From contig CM032131.1 in assembly GCA_018894105.1 (NCBI GenBank), forward strand, positions 8,210,501 through 8,274,500: a stretch of DNA of 64,000 bases, in the 5' to 3' direction. Below are positions 49,169 through 61,317 of the stretch, one piece after another (the stretch's first letter is position 1; every line of letters begins with the position of its first letter). Position numbers and translations under genes: made by a program. This DNA is from Jacaranda mimosifolia (Eukaryota > Streptophyta > Magnoliopsida > Lamiales > Bignoniaceae). The notes beneath the pieces are model-generated. The model saw only the letters and a program-made list of their open reading frames with translations, made no database searches and was not told the origin of the DNA.

Positions 49169-52100
49169 ATGCAAATTCCTACTAACGGAAATCTTATAAC
49201 AATTCTAAGTATTGATGGGGGTGGAGTAAGAGGGATAATACCTGCAACTATCCTCGAATTTCTCGAGTCAGAACTTCAGGTAAAATTCATCGAACTAGCT
49301 ATTTAGTGTTAATAAATTATATATATGTGGCTAGCTCGCTTATTTATTTATTTTTATTAATTATAATAATTCTTTTTTCTTTTTTTTTTTAAATATTTTT
49401 GTCCTCAGAAGCTGGATGGTGAAGATGCACGTCTAGCTGATTACTTTGACGTGATGGCAGGAACAAGCACCGGAGGTCTAGTGACAGCCATGCTGGCTGC
49501 CCCCGGCAAAAATAATCGTCCTCTCTTTGCTGCCAAGGATATTAAGCCTTTTTATCTTCTAAATTCTCCCAAAATATTTCCTCAAAAATGGTAAATTTAA
49601 CTGTGTCACTTCATTTTAAAATTAATGAACATTGGCTCAAAATGAATTTGGTTGAACAAATCCAATTAAATAACAAGTGATCATGTACAATTCAAAAAAA
49701 TTCACAAATCATATGGAAAGAGTAACAATGGCTGCCGTATAATTAATTAGATCATGGAACCAATAAATAAGAATTTTTTGAATTTCCTAACTATTAACGT
49801 CTTGATTTTATACAACCTTATAACAGGCATTAATTTATATATTGGCTTTGATTGTAGGGACTTATTTGGATCGATGATAGGATTATTCATGCCCAAGTAT
49901 GATGGAGAGCATCTTCACCAAATTATAAGGGAGAACCTTGGGGAGACTAGACTCCACGAAACCCTAACTAATGTTGTTATTCCAACTTTTGATATCAAGA
50001 ATTTGCAGCCTATAATATTCTCTACTTATGAGGTCATTCTTTTGTTCCTTTAACATATGAATATATTCTTGTAAGAAAGTAAATAAGTTTTTGGCACCAT
50101 ACTCAGAGGGTTTTTGGCTAAGCTTATTTGATATGTCTTATAAATTCCTACATCTTATAAGATATTTTTGAAACTTATAAGATATTAGATCTCTTTTTAA
50201 AAATAAGTCCTTAAAGTGTTTGGATAAAATAAGATCTTGAAGCTTATAAAATGTTAGTAATGACAATTTTGTAATCTGCAGTATGATTAAAATTAAAGGA
50301 GTTTGCTAAGATTTTAAAAATATGCTAGGAACTCCTTGTTTTTCTAAAAAGAGCTTATAAGCTCTTTTCTGAAAAAACTTACCAAATGTTTTTTGACGTC
50401 TTATAAGTTCTTAAACATCTTTTAAGATGTTTTAAGCAGCTTATAAGCTCACCCAATTAATCTACAACAAGAGGCATTACTACTCATAAATTAATTAATT
50501 CTTTGGAATAACTAAATTTTTGTTCCTATATGATTTGGGAATTTTCAGAATTAGTACCTATGCTTACTATTTTGATCAACTTTAAAAAAATGTCTCAAAT
50601 TTGGGGCTTCCCTAATCAGCGGGCAGGACATGTATTGTCCTATGCGATGCACGTACCATTAAATAGAGTTTAAAGGTCATGTGTGCATGCCAATTTTTTG
50701 TTCTATACTTTTTTAAAATCCTAAGTTAACATTCCACATAATGTAAGATATAAGACTTAGGACATGTCCACTTTGTACAATATATTTGATCGTATTGTCA
50801 TATTTGAATTAATTAAGTATTTCTTTTAGCGACGAAAGCTTGTGAGGTGGCCTCATATGAAATTCTAAAATCATTAGATAAAGAATTCAACTTAAGAGTT
50901 GTGATATAATATTCGAAAGTATCGATCTACTTTTATATTTACCGAAAAAATAATCTCATACCCATAATTGCTAATTGAGTTATAAAGATTATACATCCTT
51001 ATTTCTGAATATATACATTTTAAACTGTCTTACTAAATATAATTAGTGAGTAGCTAAATAATCAACAACTTTTTTGCCCTTCTAAATAATCATTCAAAAC
51101 TTAGTTGCATCAAGTGCAAACTTGATAACTTGTAACTACTGCATCTAATTGTGTAGACCCCTAATTTATAGGGCTAACTTTGCAATTTCCCCCTCAATTC
51201 TTGCAATAAAAGGATTAATCTTGAGTCCATGCATGCAGGCCACACAAAAACCATTTCTCGATGCTCGTTTATCTGATATATGCATAGGCACATCAGCAGC
51301 TCCAACGTATCTTCCGGCTTACTACTTCAAGAACCGAGATGATCAAGGCAATACTCGCGAATTCAATCTTGTAGATGGTGGCATTGCTGCAAATAATCCG
51401 GTTACAACTATAGTCCCATGCAGTCTACATATGTGTATACACAGAGCTAGATTTATAGTTGACGACGAATCAAGTTTAATTAATTAATACATACTTTTGC
51501 AGGCTTTGGTTGCAATCAGCCAGGTGACTAAACTAATCTTGGATGCAAATTCAGACTTCTTCCCCGTAAAGCCTATGGATCTCGGCCGTTTCTTGGTAAT
51601 TTCGATAGGCACTGGTTCTCCTAAGGCAGAAAAGAATTATAATGCTCAAAAGGCAGCCAAATGGGGTGTTTTGGGATGGTTGGTCAATGGGGGATCCACC
51701 CCTATTATAGATGTTTTTACTCAAGCTAGTGCAGACATGGTTGATCTACATATTTCTGTGGTCTTTCAAGCATTCCGTTCTGAGCAAAATTATCTTAGAA
51801 TTCAAGTAAGTTGAAACTAAAATTTATTTGCTTTTCATGCCATTTTTTAATTTATCCATAACAACCGTATCTTCTAACATTATTTAGAATGAATAATTAT
51901 TATTTGATGATCAGGAGGATAATCTAACTGGTACAGCGACATCAGTTGATGTTGCCACAGAGGATAATTTGAATAAACTAGTTGAAATTGGGGGGAATTT
52001 GTTGAAAAAACCAGTTTCAAGGGTAAATCTGGAGACTGGTTTCTTTGAGCCAATTGAAAATGGTGGCACAAATGAGGAGGTGCTTATAAAGTATGTACAT

Positions 52101-52273
52101 ACACATAATATATTTATTTGATCTATGGGCTTTCTTGAATTAAAAATTATTTTTTTGTATTGATTATAATTAGGCATTTTATGGCTTGCAGGTTTGCAAA
52201 ATTGCTTTCAGAAGAGAAAAGGTTTAGGAAGTCGAGATTTCCTAAAATGAATAATATTGGAAGCTCAAATTAG
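49169..52273 (+). CDS. Patatin-like phospholipase (lipid acyl hydrolase), PLP2-like
   Basis: Seven exons: 49169-49279, 49409-49590, 49858-50032, 51239-51400, 51503-51805, 51915-52090 and 52192-52273 (TAG). They total 1191 bases, or 396 residues, normal for plant patatin-like proteins. All introns are GT-AG with matching phases. The ATG at 49169 is chosen because the frame upstream has no ATG. Motifs: oxyanion loop DGGGVRG (residues 16-22), nucleophile elbow GTSTG with Ser57, and the catalytic dyad DGG with Asp202. Such enzymes release fatty acids from membrane galactolipids and phospholipids, often in defence or stress. No signal peptide is evident, so a cytosolic or membrane-associated location is likely, unlike vacuolar storage patatins. 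Intron 3 is long (1206 bp) because of a MITE. The conserved C-terminal [17 protein letters not shown] block is present. The gene appears intact. Confidence 0.93.
50108..50457. mobile_element. MITE in intron 3 of the patatin-like gene
   Basis: The ends GGTTTTTGGCTAAGCTTATT and, reverse complemented, TTGGGTGAGCTTATAAG form imperfect inverted repeats. The interior is rich in CTTATAAG palindromes. It belongs to the same family as 29707-30082. It does not disturb the exon phases. Confidence 0.65.
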
Positions 52274-52338
52274 CTTATCTTTCTAATTGTTAATTTTTTA
52301 TTAGTTAATTATTTATAAAAATGTTAGTAAAGTTGTAT

Positions 52339-52344
52339 GAATAA
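52339..52344 (+). terminator. Possible polyadenylation signal of the patatin-like gene
   Basis: AATAAA 66 bases after the stop codon. A second AATAAAA-type match lies near 52476. Confidence 0.45.
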
Positions 52345-55300
52345 AAATTCGATACATTTGTGGATGTATTACTATTAGTTTAATTTATATTGTTTTTATG
52401 AACTTTGATTGTGATATGTTACATCTGATGGTCATAAATTCTTGTATCAATTATTTTAATTTATTTATGAACTCAATAAAATGAAATTAAATGCATATGT
52501 TTTAAGTAAGAATATTTTTTTCGATATCACTCATGGTTTTTATAGTTTGCAAATCGAATTATATATAACGAGACTACAATTATTGGGTAATTTGCTACAA
52601 CAACGCCATCCACATAATTGAATTTGCGATATTGCCTTGATCACTTTAGTTTCTTCAAGTAGTTGGGTATTGATAAAAATTATATAGATAACTGGATTTG
52701 ATTAATTGTGGTACAACTATTACTTCACTTGCCCTTAAAGTCTATCCCCATCAATGCTTAGTATTGCTATAAGATTTCCAAGAAAGGGCCTCTTAAAAAG
52801 TTAACTCGTGTACAAATAAATTTTCTAAACGCTAACAATTAAGTTAATTTACTAAGTTATCGTTTTCTAATTATATAAAAAATAAAATAATTTTATATAT
52901 GAAATACCTAAATTATCTTTATCAAATATTGATATACAATTAAAAATTAAAAATTTAAACACAAGCAATAACCCTCCATCTCCAAAGACTATCCTAATTC
53001 TCTAATTAGTTCTTGTTCACCAACATCGACACCAAATTGAGCAACGCATCCACCAAATTCTTTAAATGATTTTTCATTGTCGGCGCTGTGTCGAGGGACC
53101 CACATCCAATGGACTATTTCTTTTGAATATTTCTTGGCTAATTAATGAGCTTAGAGGTGCTTAGAAGTTCAGTTTTTCATTTTCAATTCTTTTTTAAATT
53201 TGCTCTAAATTAGAGTATCAATTGTTGTGAAAATAATTTCTACGGCAAATTTATAGAGAACATTTGTCTTTCTTATTTATTGTTGTATTTGTTATGGCTG
53301 ATTTTTTGACAAGTTTTCTGGCTGATTCAATCTCAATCTCTAGGTTTTTTGTAGCAGGTGCTTCTGCTTCATGTTGCTGCTTAAAGAGCCTTGGTGTTGT
53401 CTTTGGTTTTTAATGCAAGTTGAAGTTCAATTTGGAGCTTTTGAAAGTGTGTTCAGCAGCAGATTTTGATGGAATTTGGAGCTGTATTTTGCTATTTGGC
53501 TGCTGCTCAAATCATCAAAATTTTATTGCTGTTATTGTACAGAGTTTGTTAAGATTGCATCAGTTGAACTTTGATCCTATTACAACAGTAGCTTTTGCCA
53601 ACTTTGGAGCTAGTTAAATTGCTTGATATGATTCCTTCTTGCAGAATTCTTGGGAATAGACCTACCAATTTTCACTGATTGGAGGGATGGGACCTGGGCT
53701 CCATGGAGTTACCTGCTTACTTTCTGAAAGTTGCTGCAACAAGGGCTTGAACTCTAGTCAACTTGGAGACTGTTGTGTAGGTGGGTTTTTTTCCCTTCTG
53801 AAAGCTGCTGCAACCTAGAGTTGAACCTTGGTCATCAAATGCAAGACTCGAGAGATCTACTGCAAAGTTGAATCAAACCAAAGTAATTTAGTTGAAATTG
53901 GTGTCTGATGCTCAATCTTCAATTGTTGAATATTTTAGTGCAGTGGGAATTTGAACCTTGCGCCTCTTGGCTTCTCTTTTTGCTGCAATTGGAACTTGAT
54001 TCATGGCCTTTTTGGATTTTGGAAATTAGCCTTGAAATTTGGTTGAAATGGGAAATCCAACACTATTTATTCTGGCGGAAGTTTAGCTAGTGTTGGAAGC
54101 CTTCCAATCTTCAAATTTGTCTTTGATTTCAATTTTGGTGTAGTTTTCAATTTAATTTCTATTTATTTTTAGAGGAGATTGTCAGTAATTAGACTTATTG
54201 TAAGGAAAGTTTGAACTTTCTTATTAAAATTTCACTCAAACACTTTAGACTTGTAATCTTTTATTTGATTTCTAATATATCATAAACCTATTCCAAGGAA
54301 AAAATGATTCAATCCCAGTCCCTTAATTGTTTTTTAACCGTTGAAAAATCTCTTATCTTGTTGAGGATACCAACTCAAGAATTATTTTTTATGAAGTACG
54401 GATATATTTATTTTAGGATGTGTTTTTCTTTTTCTAAATAATTTTGTAAGTCTATTTACTTTGTTAAATGAACAATAATATCCTCATCAATTCAATTCGA
54501 GTGGTGTGTGGATGTCAAAATTTGGTTAATGGATCAAATCAAAAAATTTAAAAAAAAAAAATGAAAGAAAAAGATTGACTTGTACTTTTATAATAGGTGT
54601 ATAGTTTTATTTTGATTTTCAGCTTCAATTATATACAAGCTTTCATAATTAATGTCAATGGTAGTCATTATTTTTGGGCATATAAATCATCTTTTTTTTA
54701 AATTGTTTTTATGATGTTGTATTATTTATTTTCCATATTAAGACAAACTTTATTTTATCAAATTTGAATATACAAAGAATAGCACAACAATCATAACAAA
54801 ATTGAAAATGAATTGCTTATTAAATTGTCCACTTAATTTTTGGTTTGCATATCTAAATTACTCATGCAAAATACCATTTTTTTTTCACTTTAATTGTACA
54901 TGAATTGTGATTTTACAAGTAATGGGGTTTTTTTTAGGACAGCTGATTTGATTAAGTGCAAAATGAAAATTCATCTCTGATGCAATCAACTGAATGTTCC
55001 CATTGTCATGACCAAAGGAAAATTTAGAATATCTTTGGTGAAATTGAATGCCTTTAAAAAATGTACTTTTATATATGATAAAATAAAATGCCCCTTTTTT
55101 CGGAGTTTCAATAGACTCGACATGCTGTTGAATTCAATTGAATCTAAATAACTTGTGGGCCAAACAATGGTACACAAATAAGAATTTTCAGATCTCAATT
55201 TATAGTTACTTGGCATGAAAAGGACGTCTAATACAATAAGCCATACACACATTGGTGCTATAAGCTCTGGCTATTTGCATAATCTAAATTTTCTTTTAAA

Positions 55301-55769
55301 AAATTTCTAGCATAGCATTTATCTTTAAAACATTCTATCTTAAATGTCGCAAAATTGATATGTACACTTACAGTATATGAACAAAAAATACATATGTGAA
55401 AACTAAATTTTTTAAAAACTTAGGCATAAGTTTAAAAGTAAATTCTTTGTTAATAACATTATTTCCTCATATTTAAAAAATTATGATAATTTTTTAAAAA
55501 GATATATGATAATATCTCAATGAAGTACATACAAAAATATGCCAACTCATCATAGAAATCAATCACCCAAGATAGAGACCCATTATTTTGTCTCATAATA
55601 AAAGTTGCATTTGTCAAGTACTTGTTCAATCCTAAAGCACAAGATAGTTCTTTTTTATGAAAATATTCATATAGTCTCTACCATTCCCTTCAACAGTTAT
55701 ACCCAAGTGCAATACATCAAACATGCTCTAGATTACTGGAAGGGTCTACTCAAATAGAAAAAAAGAATG
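52345..55769. repeat. Non-coding; repeat related to 8270-9530
   Basis: No supported coding exon. Between about 53100 and 54320 lies a T/G-rich block with repeated GCTGCTGCAAC and TTGAACCTTGG phrases, ending CTTGTAATCTTTTATTTG and CATAAACCTATTCC, like the end of the block near 9350-9510. The rest is AT-rich, with nothing recognised at 54330-55770. Confidence 0.4.
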
Positions 55770-56048
55770 CTACTGCCTCCACTATAATTTCTCCCTTGTG
55801 AAAACAATATATACCAATATTAGTTTCCTCCGATGATTAGATTGCACTTTCACTGATACGATCAAAGTTCACGTATGATTCATGAGCAAGCCAAAAAGTA
55901 GAAGACAATGCAAAGTAAAAACTGCTCGGTACCTTATTTGGAAGTGAATATTTACCAAACAATTGTGCCATGAAATCAGCCTCCTCGGAGCACATTCCAT
56001 TGAAGGAGGAGTTCCATACCCCTTCAGAAATTGTTCTACAGCTTCCAT
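55770..56048 (-). pseudogene. N-terminal fragment of a bHLH84/RSL-like transcription factor
   Basis: On the minus strand from an ATG at 56048 the sequence reads MEAVEQFLKG. After a frame change it continues WNSSFNG...SEEADFMAQLFGKYSLP and then SSTFWLAHES, to a TAA at 55839-55837. A following piece resembles the NxxxYCFxxG region that comes next in these proteins. This matches the order of conserved N-terminal blocks in plant RSL class II/bHLH84-type factors, which control root-hair growth. No bHLH domain was found further along, so only a broken fragment remains. The identification is from memory of family blocks. Confidence 0.55.
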
Positions 56049-56099
56049 GTTCTTCTTGTAGGAATTAGAAGCTTAAAGAGGGGGATCTTCTGGTTTAAA

Positions 56100-57360
56100 A
56101 TGTCAAAGACAAGCTCAAAAGTTCAACTTGCTTGATGCTTGGAAATGTTGAGGAATGGAGACCTGATCCAAACAACTATAGAATTACAATTTCTTTTGAT
56201 TTTATTTACCCCAACGGGCATCTTTTATGAAGAATGGAGGGAATCATAAATACTTGCCTTTACCTTGTATTTAGCAAGAATAGTTTCCAATCAGGATTAA
56301 ACTTAATAATAGGTGCAAGCATAATTGCTAAAATCCACATAATTATTACCTTAATAATAGGTGCATATCTCCTAATGACCTTAATCCCACATAATTGTCT
56401 GTACTAATAGGTGCAACTAATCAGGATTGAGCTTAGATTGAGGATGTTTGTTGTCCCGTCTTTTGCCTTTATCCCACAGAACAACGAAGTAATAATTGCT
56501 ACAGTTGCTTGTAGACTATGTCAGGCATATGGTGTATGTGTTGCTACTCATTGGAATTGATATCAAGTTTATAGAACTATCTTGAACAGCAGAGCAGACA
56601 TAATCTCCTCTAATTTGGCTTGTGCCGCCAATGCTCCTAGCTGAAAAAAATGTCTAAAACAGGCATCGCAAGATTTGGCCAATAACCAGTTCATCAACAA
56701 GCCATTTGTATCATCAAACTCTGCATGCAGATGAATTAAGATCATATAGAAGCTATCAAAATAAAAAAATAAAAAAAAGCTATTATTAAAATTGAGTTTT
56801 CCACAACTCCCTTATAATTCAAACTCAAGTAATCAAGTTCATGAAGCATGTAGGTACGAACTAAAATTGAGCACCTCAAACATATATTTAGGCAAATTCT
56901 AGTTCTGCAATTATTAGGGAACACTCCTAAATATTTTTCCCTTGTCTTTGCAATATGATGATACCACAAAAACTTCCAACAAAAACACCACCAATATATT
57001 TCTGCTATACTCTGCTGCACAACCTAATTGCAAGTATAACCAATTTCCACCCCAAACTTACAATATGCAAAACCAATTAGTTTTACCAATTGCCAGGGGA
57101 AATTATTCACGGGAAAACCATTAGACTGTTGTGAGACGAACTTTTACGGAAGAAGAAAACATGTAGCACAAGGGATGCTCAAGTTTGCCACAAGCTTGTT
57201 AATTTTGTTTATGCCAGTTAAAAGAACTCATTATAGAAAATTTGAATTTCTACAGCAGTTTGGTTATAAAAAGATAAATTTACCAAATCAAGATTCAATC
57301 AGTTCTTTAAGGGAAAGTTCAGGAAAAAAAATTTGTCAATTGACAACTTGTGGAACTTCA
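56100..57360. other. Unassigned region between two gene relics
   Basis: Short open frames occur on both strands, but none is recognisable and none has convincing splice structure. It may include decayed exons of either neighbouring relic. Confidence 0.4.
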
Positions 57361-57363
57361 AAG

Positions 57364-58126
57364 TTTTGGGATCACCAGCATTCCTCTGAAGAAATTCATC
57401 ACTCAATGATAATTCTAACATATCAAGTTGCAATGGCTCATCTACTTCATGAAAGATGAGAAAAGATTCAAAATAAGTTTCCAAAAGTATGTAATCATCA
57501 GCTAAATAAAGGAGAAGTTTACAACCTTGAAAAAAGCAGCAGCACGAGGACCACGAACAACAGATAGATGCATAAATTCTGCAAATACTTTCCATGGCAA
57601 GTGATTCAAAACCCGTATCATTTGATCATAGCTTCCCACAGCTAAGAATTGACTACACGGCGGCCAAGAAACACTTTTTGCTCCTAATCCACTTTCGTAT
57701 CGTATGCTTGAGACTTAGACAAACACCGGCCATCTGGAGAGTATATCAGAACCTAAACCAAAACACATGGTATAGAAACAATTTAAGACACTAACCAACA
57801 TATTCAAGCATGAACGAAGAGGAGCAAGAGCTTAAGCAGCAATAAAGTATGAATAGTGCTTCAAACCATTTCACAGGAGAAAAGCAGTCAACAATTGAAT
57901 AACCAAGAAGGTATAAACTTCTCCAAAAGTTTAGTATAACAGCAATATCCAACCCTACCAAATCATCAATAATCTCACTTTCCATTTCAAAATTGAACAA
58001 TGAAATCTAGTGATGATGATACCACCAGTTGGAAATGTTTCAAGTTCTATAAAATCAATGTGGCAATATGGTTGGGAATGTCGGAAATATGTTTCTAGAA
58101 GACTGGCGTCTAATGGGAAGGCATAG

Positions 58127-58170
<44 letters not shown>

Positions 58171-58450
58171 ATCATGTGCTGGGGATACAAAAACCAAAAT
58201 TAATGAAATTTTAGTATGGTGCAAAATAAAGCTCATAATAGGGCAAAAGTTTCTAATGACAAGCTACAACATAGAGACGTAGTAAAGTGGTTTCAACTAT
58301 AAGTCAAATGCCCAAATCAATCAATTGATCACGTGAGTACCTTATATTCAAGAGGTGAATCTCATATAATTATGGCACTATCATCAGGTGACCACTAAAT
58401 GTCAGATAAATCTAATGTGTCAACTGCTACCAATGCACCACATTAACCAA
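57364..58450 (-). pseudogene. WRAP73/WDR8-like WD-repeat protein pseudogene (internal part)
   Basis: Three consecutive exon-like pieces on the minus strand match plant WRAP73-like proteins. Piece A (about 58450-58341) reads AVDTLDLSDI, stop, WSPDDSAIII, stop, DSPLEYK, followed by a GT donor; the two stops are at about 58396 and 58366. Piece B (57752-57526), preceded by an AG acceptor, starts VLIYSPDGRCLSK and continues FLAVGSYDQMIRVLNHL; a 5-bp tandem duplication (CGTATCGTAT on plus, 57696-57705) shifts the frame. Piece C (57448-57370) reads EVDEPLQLDM and LSLSDEF, but its acceptor AG has become AT. The N-terminal half and the C-terminal WD repeats are missing. The intact protein works in centrosome/microtubule-organising complexes in animals; its plant role is less clear. 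This copy is dead. Confidence 0.75.
58145..58170. repeat. TA/TG compound microsatellite
   Basis: A TA run (58128-58144) followed by a (GT)n run of about 13 units, within the long first intron of the WRAP73-like pseudogene. Confidence 0.9.
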
Positions 58451-60995
58451 CAATTCCATAAAGATTCGAGAAAAGTGCATTAGACATATATTGCACACAC
58501 AAAGGTAGAGACAATATACAATATTGAAATTAGAAATCGCTCTTGGAAAAACCACACTGGCACAACATCCCCAAAGAGCACCCCTAAACTTTAACTAAAA
58601 GCACCAAAAGAAAAAAGAAATAGAAGAGAGTAAAATACCTATAAATCCTACACTATAGCAACCATCGAATTAATTATAAAAATGAAAACGAAATAAATTC
58701 ATAAAACCCATCACAACCTGGGTTTGCCTCTAGGAGACTATAGCAACCGAGAAAATACACAAAACCCATTGCACTCTAGGTTTCCCTCCTTGCATATTGT
58801 AGCAAACGATAGAGTAGAGCGAAATTTGGGCAGGAATTTTCTTCCAAAATTGAAATGAGGTATAAGATATTTAAACGATGTCGTTTTGAAAAAAAAAAAA
58901 TAGAAGTGAAAAGAAAATCACGCGCGTGGCATTGTAGCCATGCGCATCCACATATATATAATATAGTAATAATAGTAATAAATAAATAATAAAGTAATAT
59001 GTCCTCAAATTTTTTGCCCTGCAATTTTAATCAACCAATGCTATAATAAATAATTCCACGTCAATTTTAATAATAGCAATTTGGTAGCATTGCTGAAATA
59101 GTAAAAATTAACCAATAACGGACAAAATAGTTGTTAGCCTAAGTTGGTGCTTGGATGTCTTTGGTGATCTAACTAATTAAATTCTTACATTATTTTACTA
59201 ATACAATTAAAGATTCCATTATATCTAATGAAGGTATTATAATGTTGTGTTTTGTCATTGATATGAAATTGCTGCCTTTTTTTTTTTTCAACAAGGTCAA
59301 GAACAATCTAAAGTGAATTTATAAAAATTTGGTTTGTCCTGCCCCTATAATAGAAACTCGACAAGATGGATTTATTAAACTAGCCAGCCCATTTTACAAT
59401 TTTAAAAAAATAATTATTCTTCGATTTGAACTTTTTTTTTTTTTTAATAAGAGAGAGCATTGCAAATAATGAATTATTATTCTTTCAACAAATCAATATT
59501 TTTTTTATCATCAAATAAAATAAATCAAAATATAAACTATACATAATGCACATAAGGTGCACAACGCACCCATTTCGGATCAAACACAAGATATTCCATA
59601 TAATATGAGAGACGGATGCCATTTGAATTACAACCAACCGAACAGTCTCTGATTGGAACTTGAAAAAGTTAAAACAGAATAATTTTTTTAATGCATAATT
59701 TATATAAATTCTTCAGATTTTAGAATTTTCTTTGTCGGCTCTAATTCGTATGTACAAATTCAATCTTTTCGATGTTTTTTGGAGTCGACCTATTATTAAT
59801 ATTGATGTTAATCTACAAAAATCTAAAAAGAATTCATGCAAATGTTCAATCGCGAAAACAAGAAAGAAGATGGTGCAAATTCATATTTGCAATATAAGTA
59901 TTCCTCAAACTCTTGATGGAAGAACAAAGTCGAACCTAATTTCTTGTGGGAGTTTTATGAATTGCTCCCCATAAATAAAGCAAAAAAGAAATCTCAATTA
60001 TAATCGAAATTTTCACTAAAATTAACTTTGGTTGAGTCAAAACCTATACGACTAGTCCACTTATACTACAAGAAAATCTCTAAACTTCATTAATCAAAAT
60101 TACAATTACACCATGAATATGCCACAAAGTAGGGATTTTCTATAATCCAATTTGATTTGTTCTATTTATTATTAGGTAATCACTTTGTATTGTGTCAAGT
60201 TTATATTTGTTTTGATAAATAAAACAAAGTAAATTTTAAATAATTACCTTTTTTAAATTAAATACCTTAAATATCCTTTCTAATTGGCTTAACATCTATT
60301 TTTTTTTTTTTGTACCCATCCTATTAATCAATCTCAAAATTATAGGTAATGTTCGGATATAAATTATGTGTTTTGGATTATATGTTTTAGAAAAATAAGT
60401 TTTGGGAATGGAATTAGGGAATGTGAAATTTGTGTTGAAAAATGCGATATATGTTTTTTTATATTTTGAAAATAGTAAAAAAATTGATTTGGAGAAATTT
60501 GGCATGTTTGTTTATGTTTTGGGAGGAAAAAAATTCAACTGTAGCAATCAAATTAATATTTTTTTGTTGATTTTTGGGGTGAAAATGTAATTGAATAATA
60601 TTTTTTATTATGATAATAATAATAAAATATTATGATATGTAAATATATGTATACGTAATGATTGGTTATGGTTGTGATGTAATTTTGAAATTATTAATTG
60701 AATAATATTGAAGTTTAATATATTAGAATAATATATATTATATATAATATATTATATATTATTTTATATAATTATAATATATATATATATATATATTAGG
60801 GTTTAGAATAATGCGTGTGTGTGGGTGTGTGTGTGTAAATGGGGATGACAGATTTTGAGGAGACAAAATCTGATTTTGTCGTCCCAGGAGGGACGTTTCT
60901 TGGCAAAGCTGTGGGAGATTTTGGTAACAATTCCTTCAAATTGCAAGGATGATTTGGTCAATTTGCTAGACCACTTTGGAAGAAAATGGGTAGAA
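58451..60995. other. Intergenic, AT-rich
   Basis: No coding sequence recognised. Homopolymer runs of T lie at about 59279-59289, 59432-59444 and 60299-60311, and a TA run at 60776-60797. A short hairpin CAGATTTTG-AGGAGA-CAAAATCTG lies at 60850-60873. Confidence 0.5.
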
Positions 60996-61051
60996 TGTTT
61001 GGTTACAATCTAGCGGAACAAATTCTTGTTCCGCTAGATTGTAACCAAACA
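60996..61051. repeat. Perfect 26-bp hairpin
   Basis: The arms at 60996-61021 and 61026-61051 are exact reverse complements, starting TGTTTGGTTACAATCTAG, around the four-base loop ATTC. GTTTGGTTACAATCTAGCGG resembles MITE termini, so this may be two MITE ends joined after loss of the interior. Confidence 0.95.
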
Positions 61052-61317
61052 CAACTATAGTAATTCCAAAATTTAGATAATATATATTATACAGATTCTA
61101 ACTGGATATTATCTAACAATATAATTAAATCATGTGATTTATGAATAAATTCTGCAATTAAATTTATCAATAATAAAACTATGTCTTCATTTGTTTTGAA
61201 TTTTCATATGCAAAATAAAAATAAAAAGAAATAAAAACAGAATAAAAATGGATAAGTTTTGAGAGGTCATATAAATTTGTTTCCTCTTTTACCCTCCCCT
61301 TGGAATTCACCATGATG

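Noticed and set aside
51149..51238. Extra N-terminal residues before exon 4 of the patatin-like gene
   Set aside because: This is intron 3 read in frame; the acceptor GCATGCAG at 51231-51238 joins exon 4 to exon 3 and restores the family sequence.
57175..57459. 94-codon plus-strand frame
   Set aside because: It overlaps the minus-strand WRAP73-like exon C, which has clear family similarity; the plus frame has none.
60776..60797. TA run considered as an origin or matrix-attachment signal
   Set aside because: Similar TA runs occur all over the window; nothing else supports a special role.
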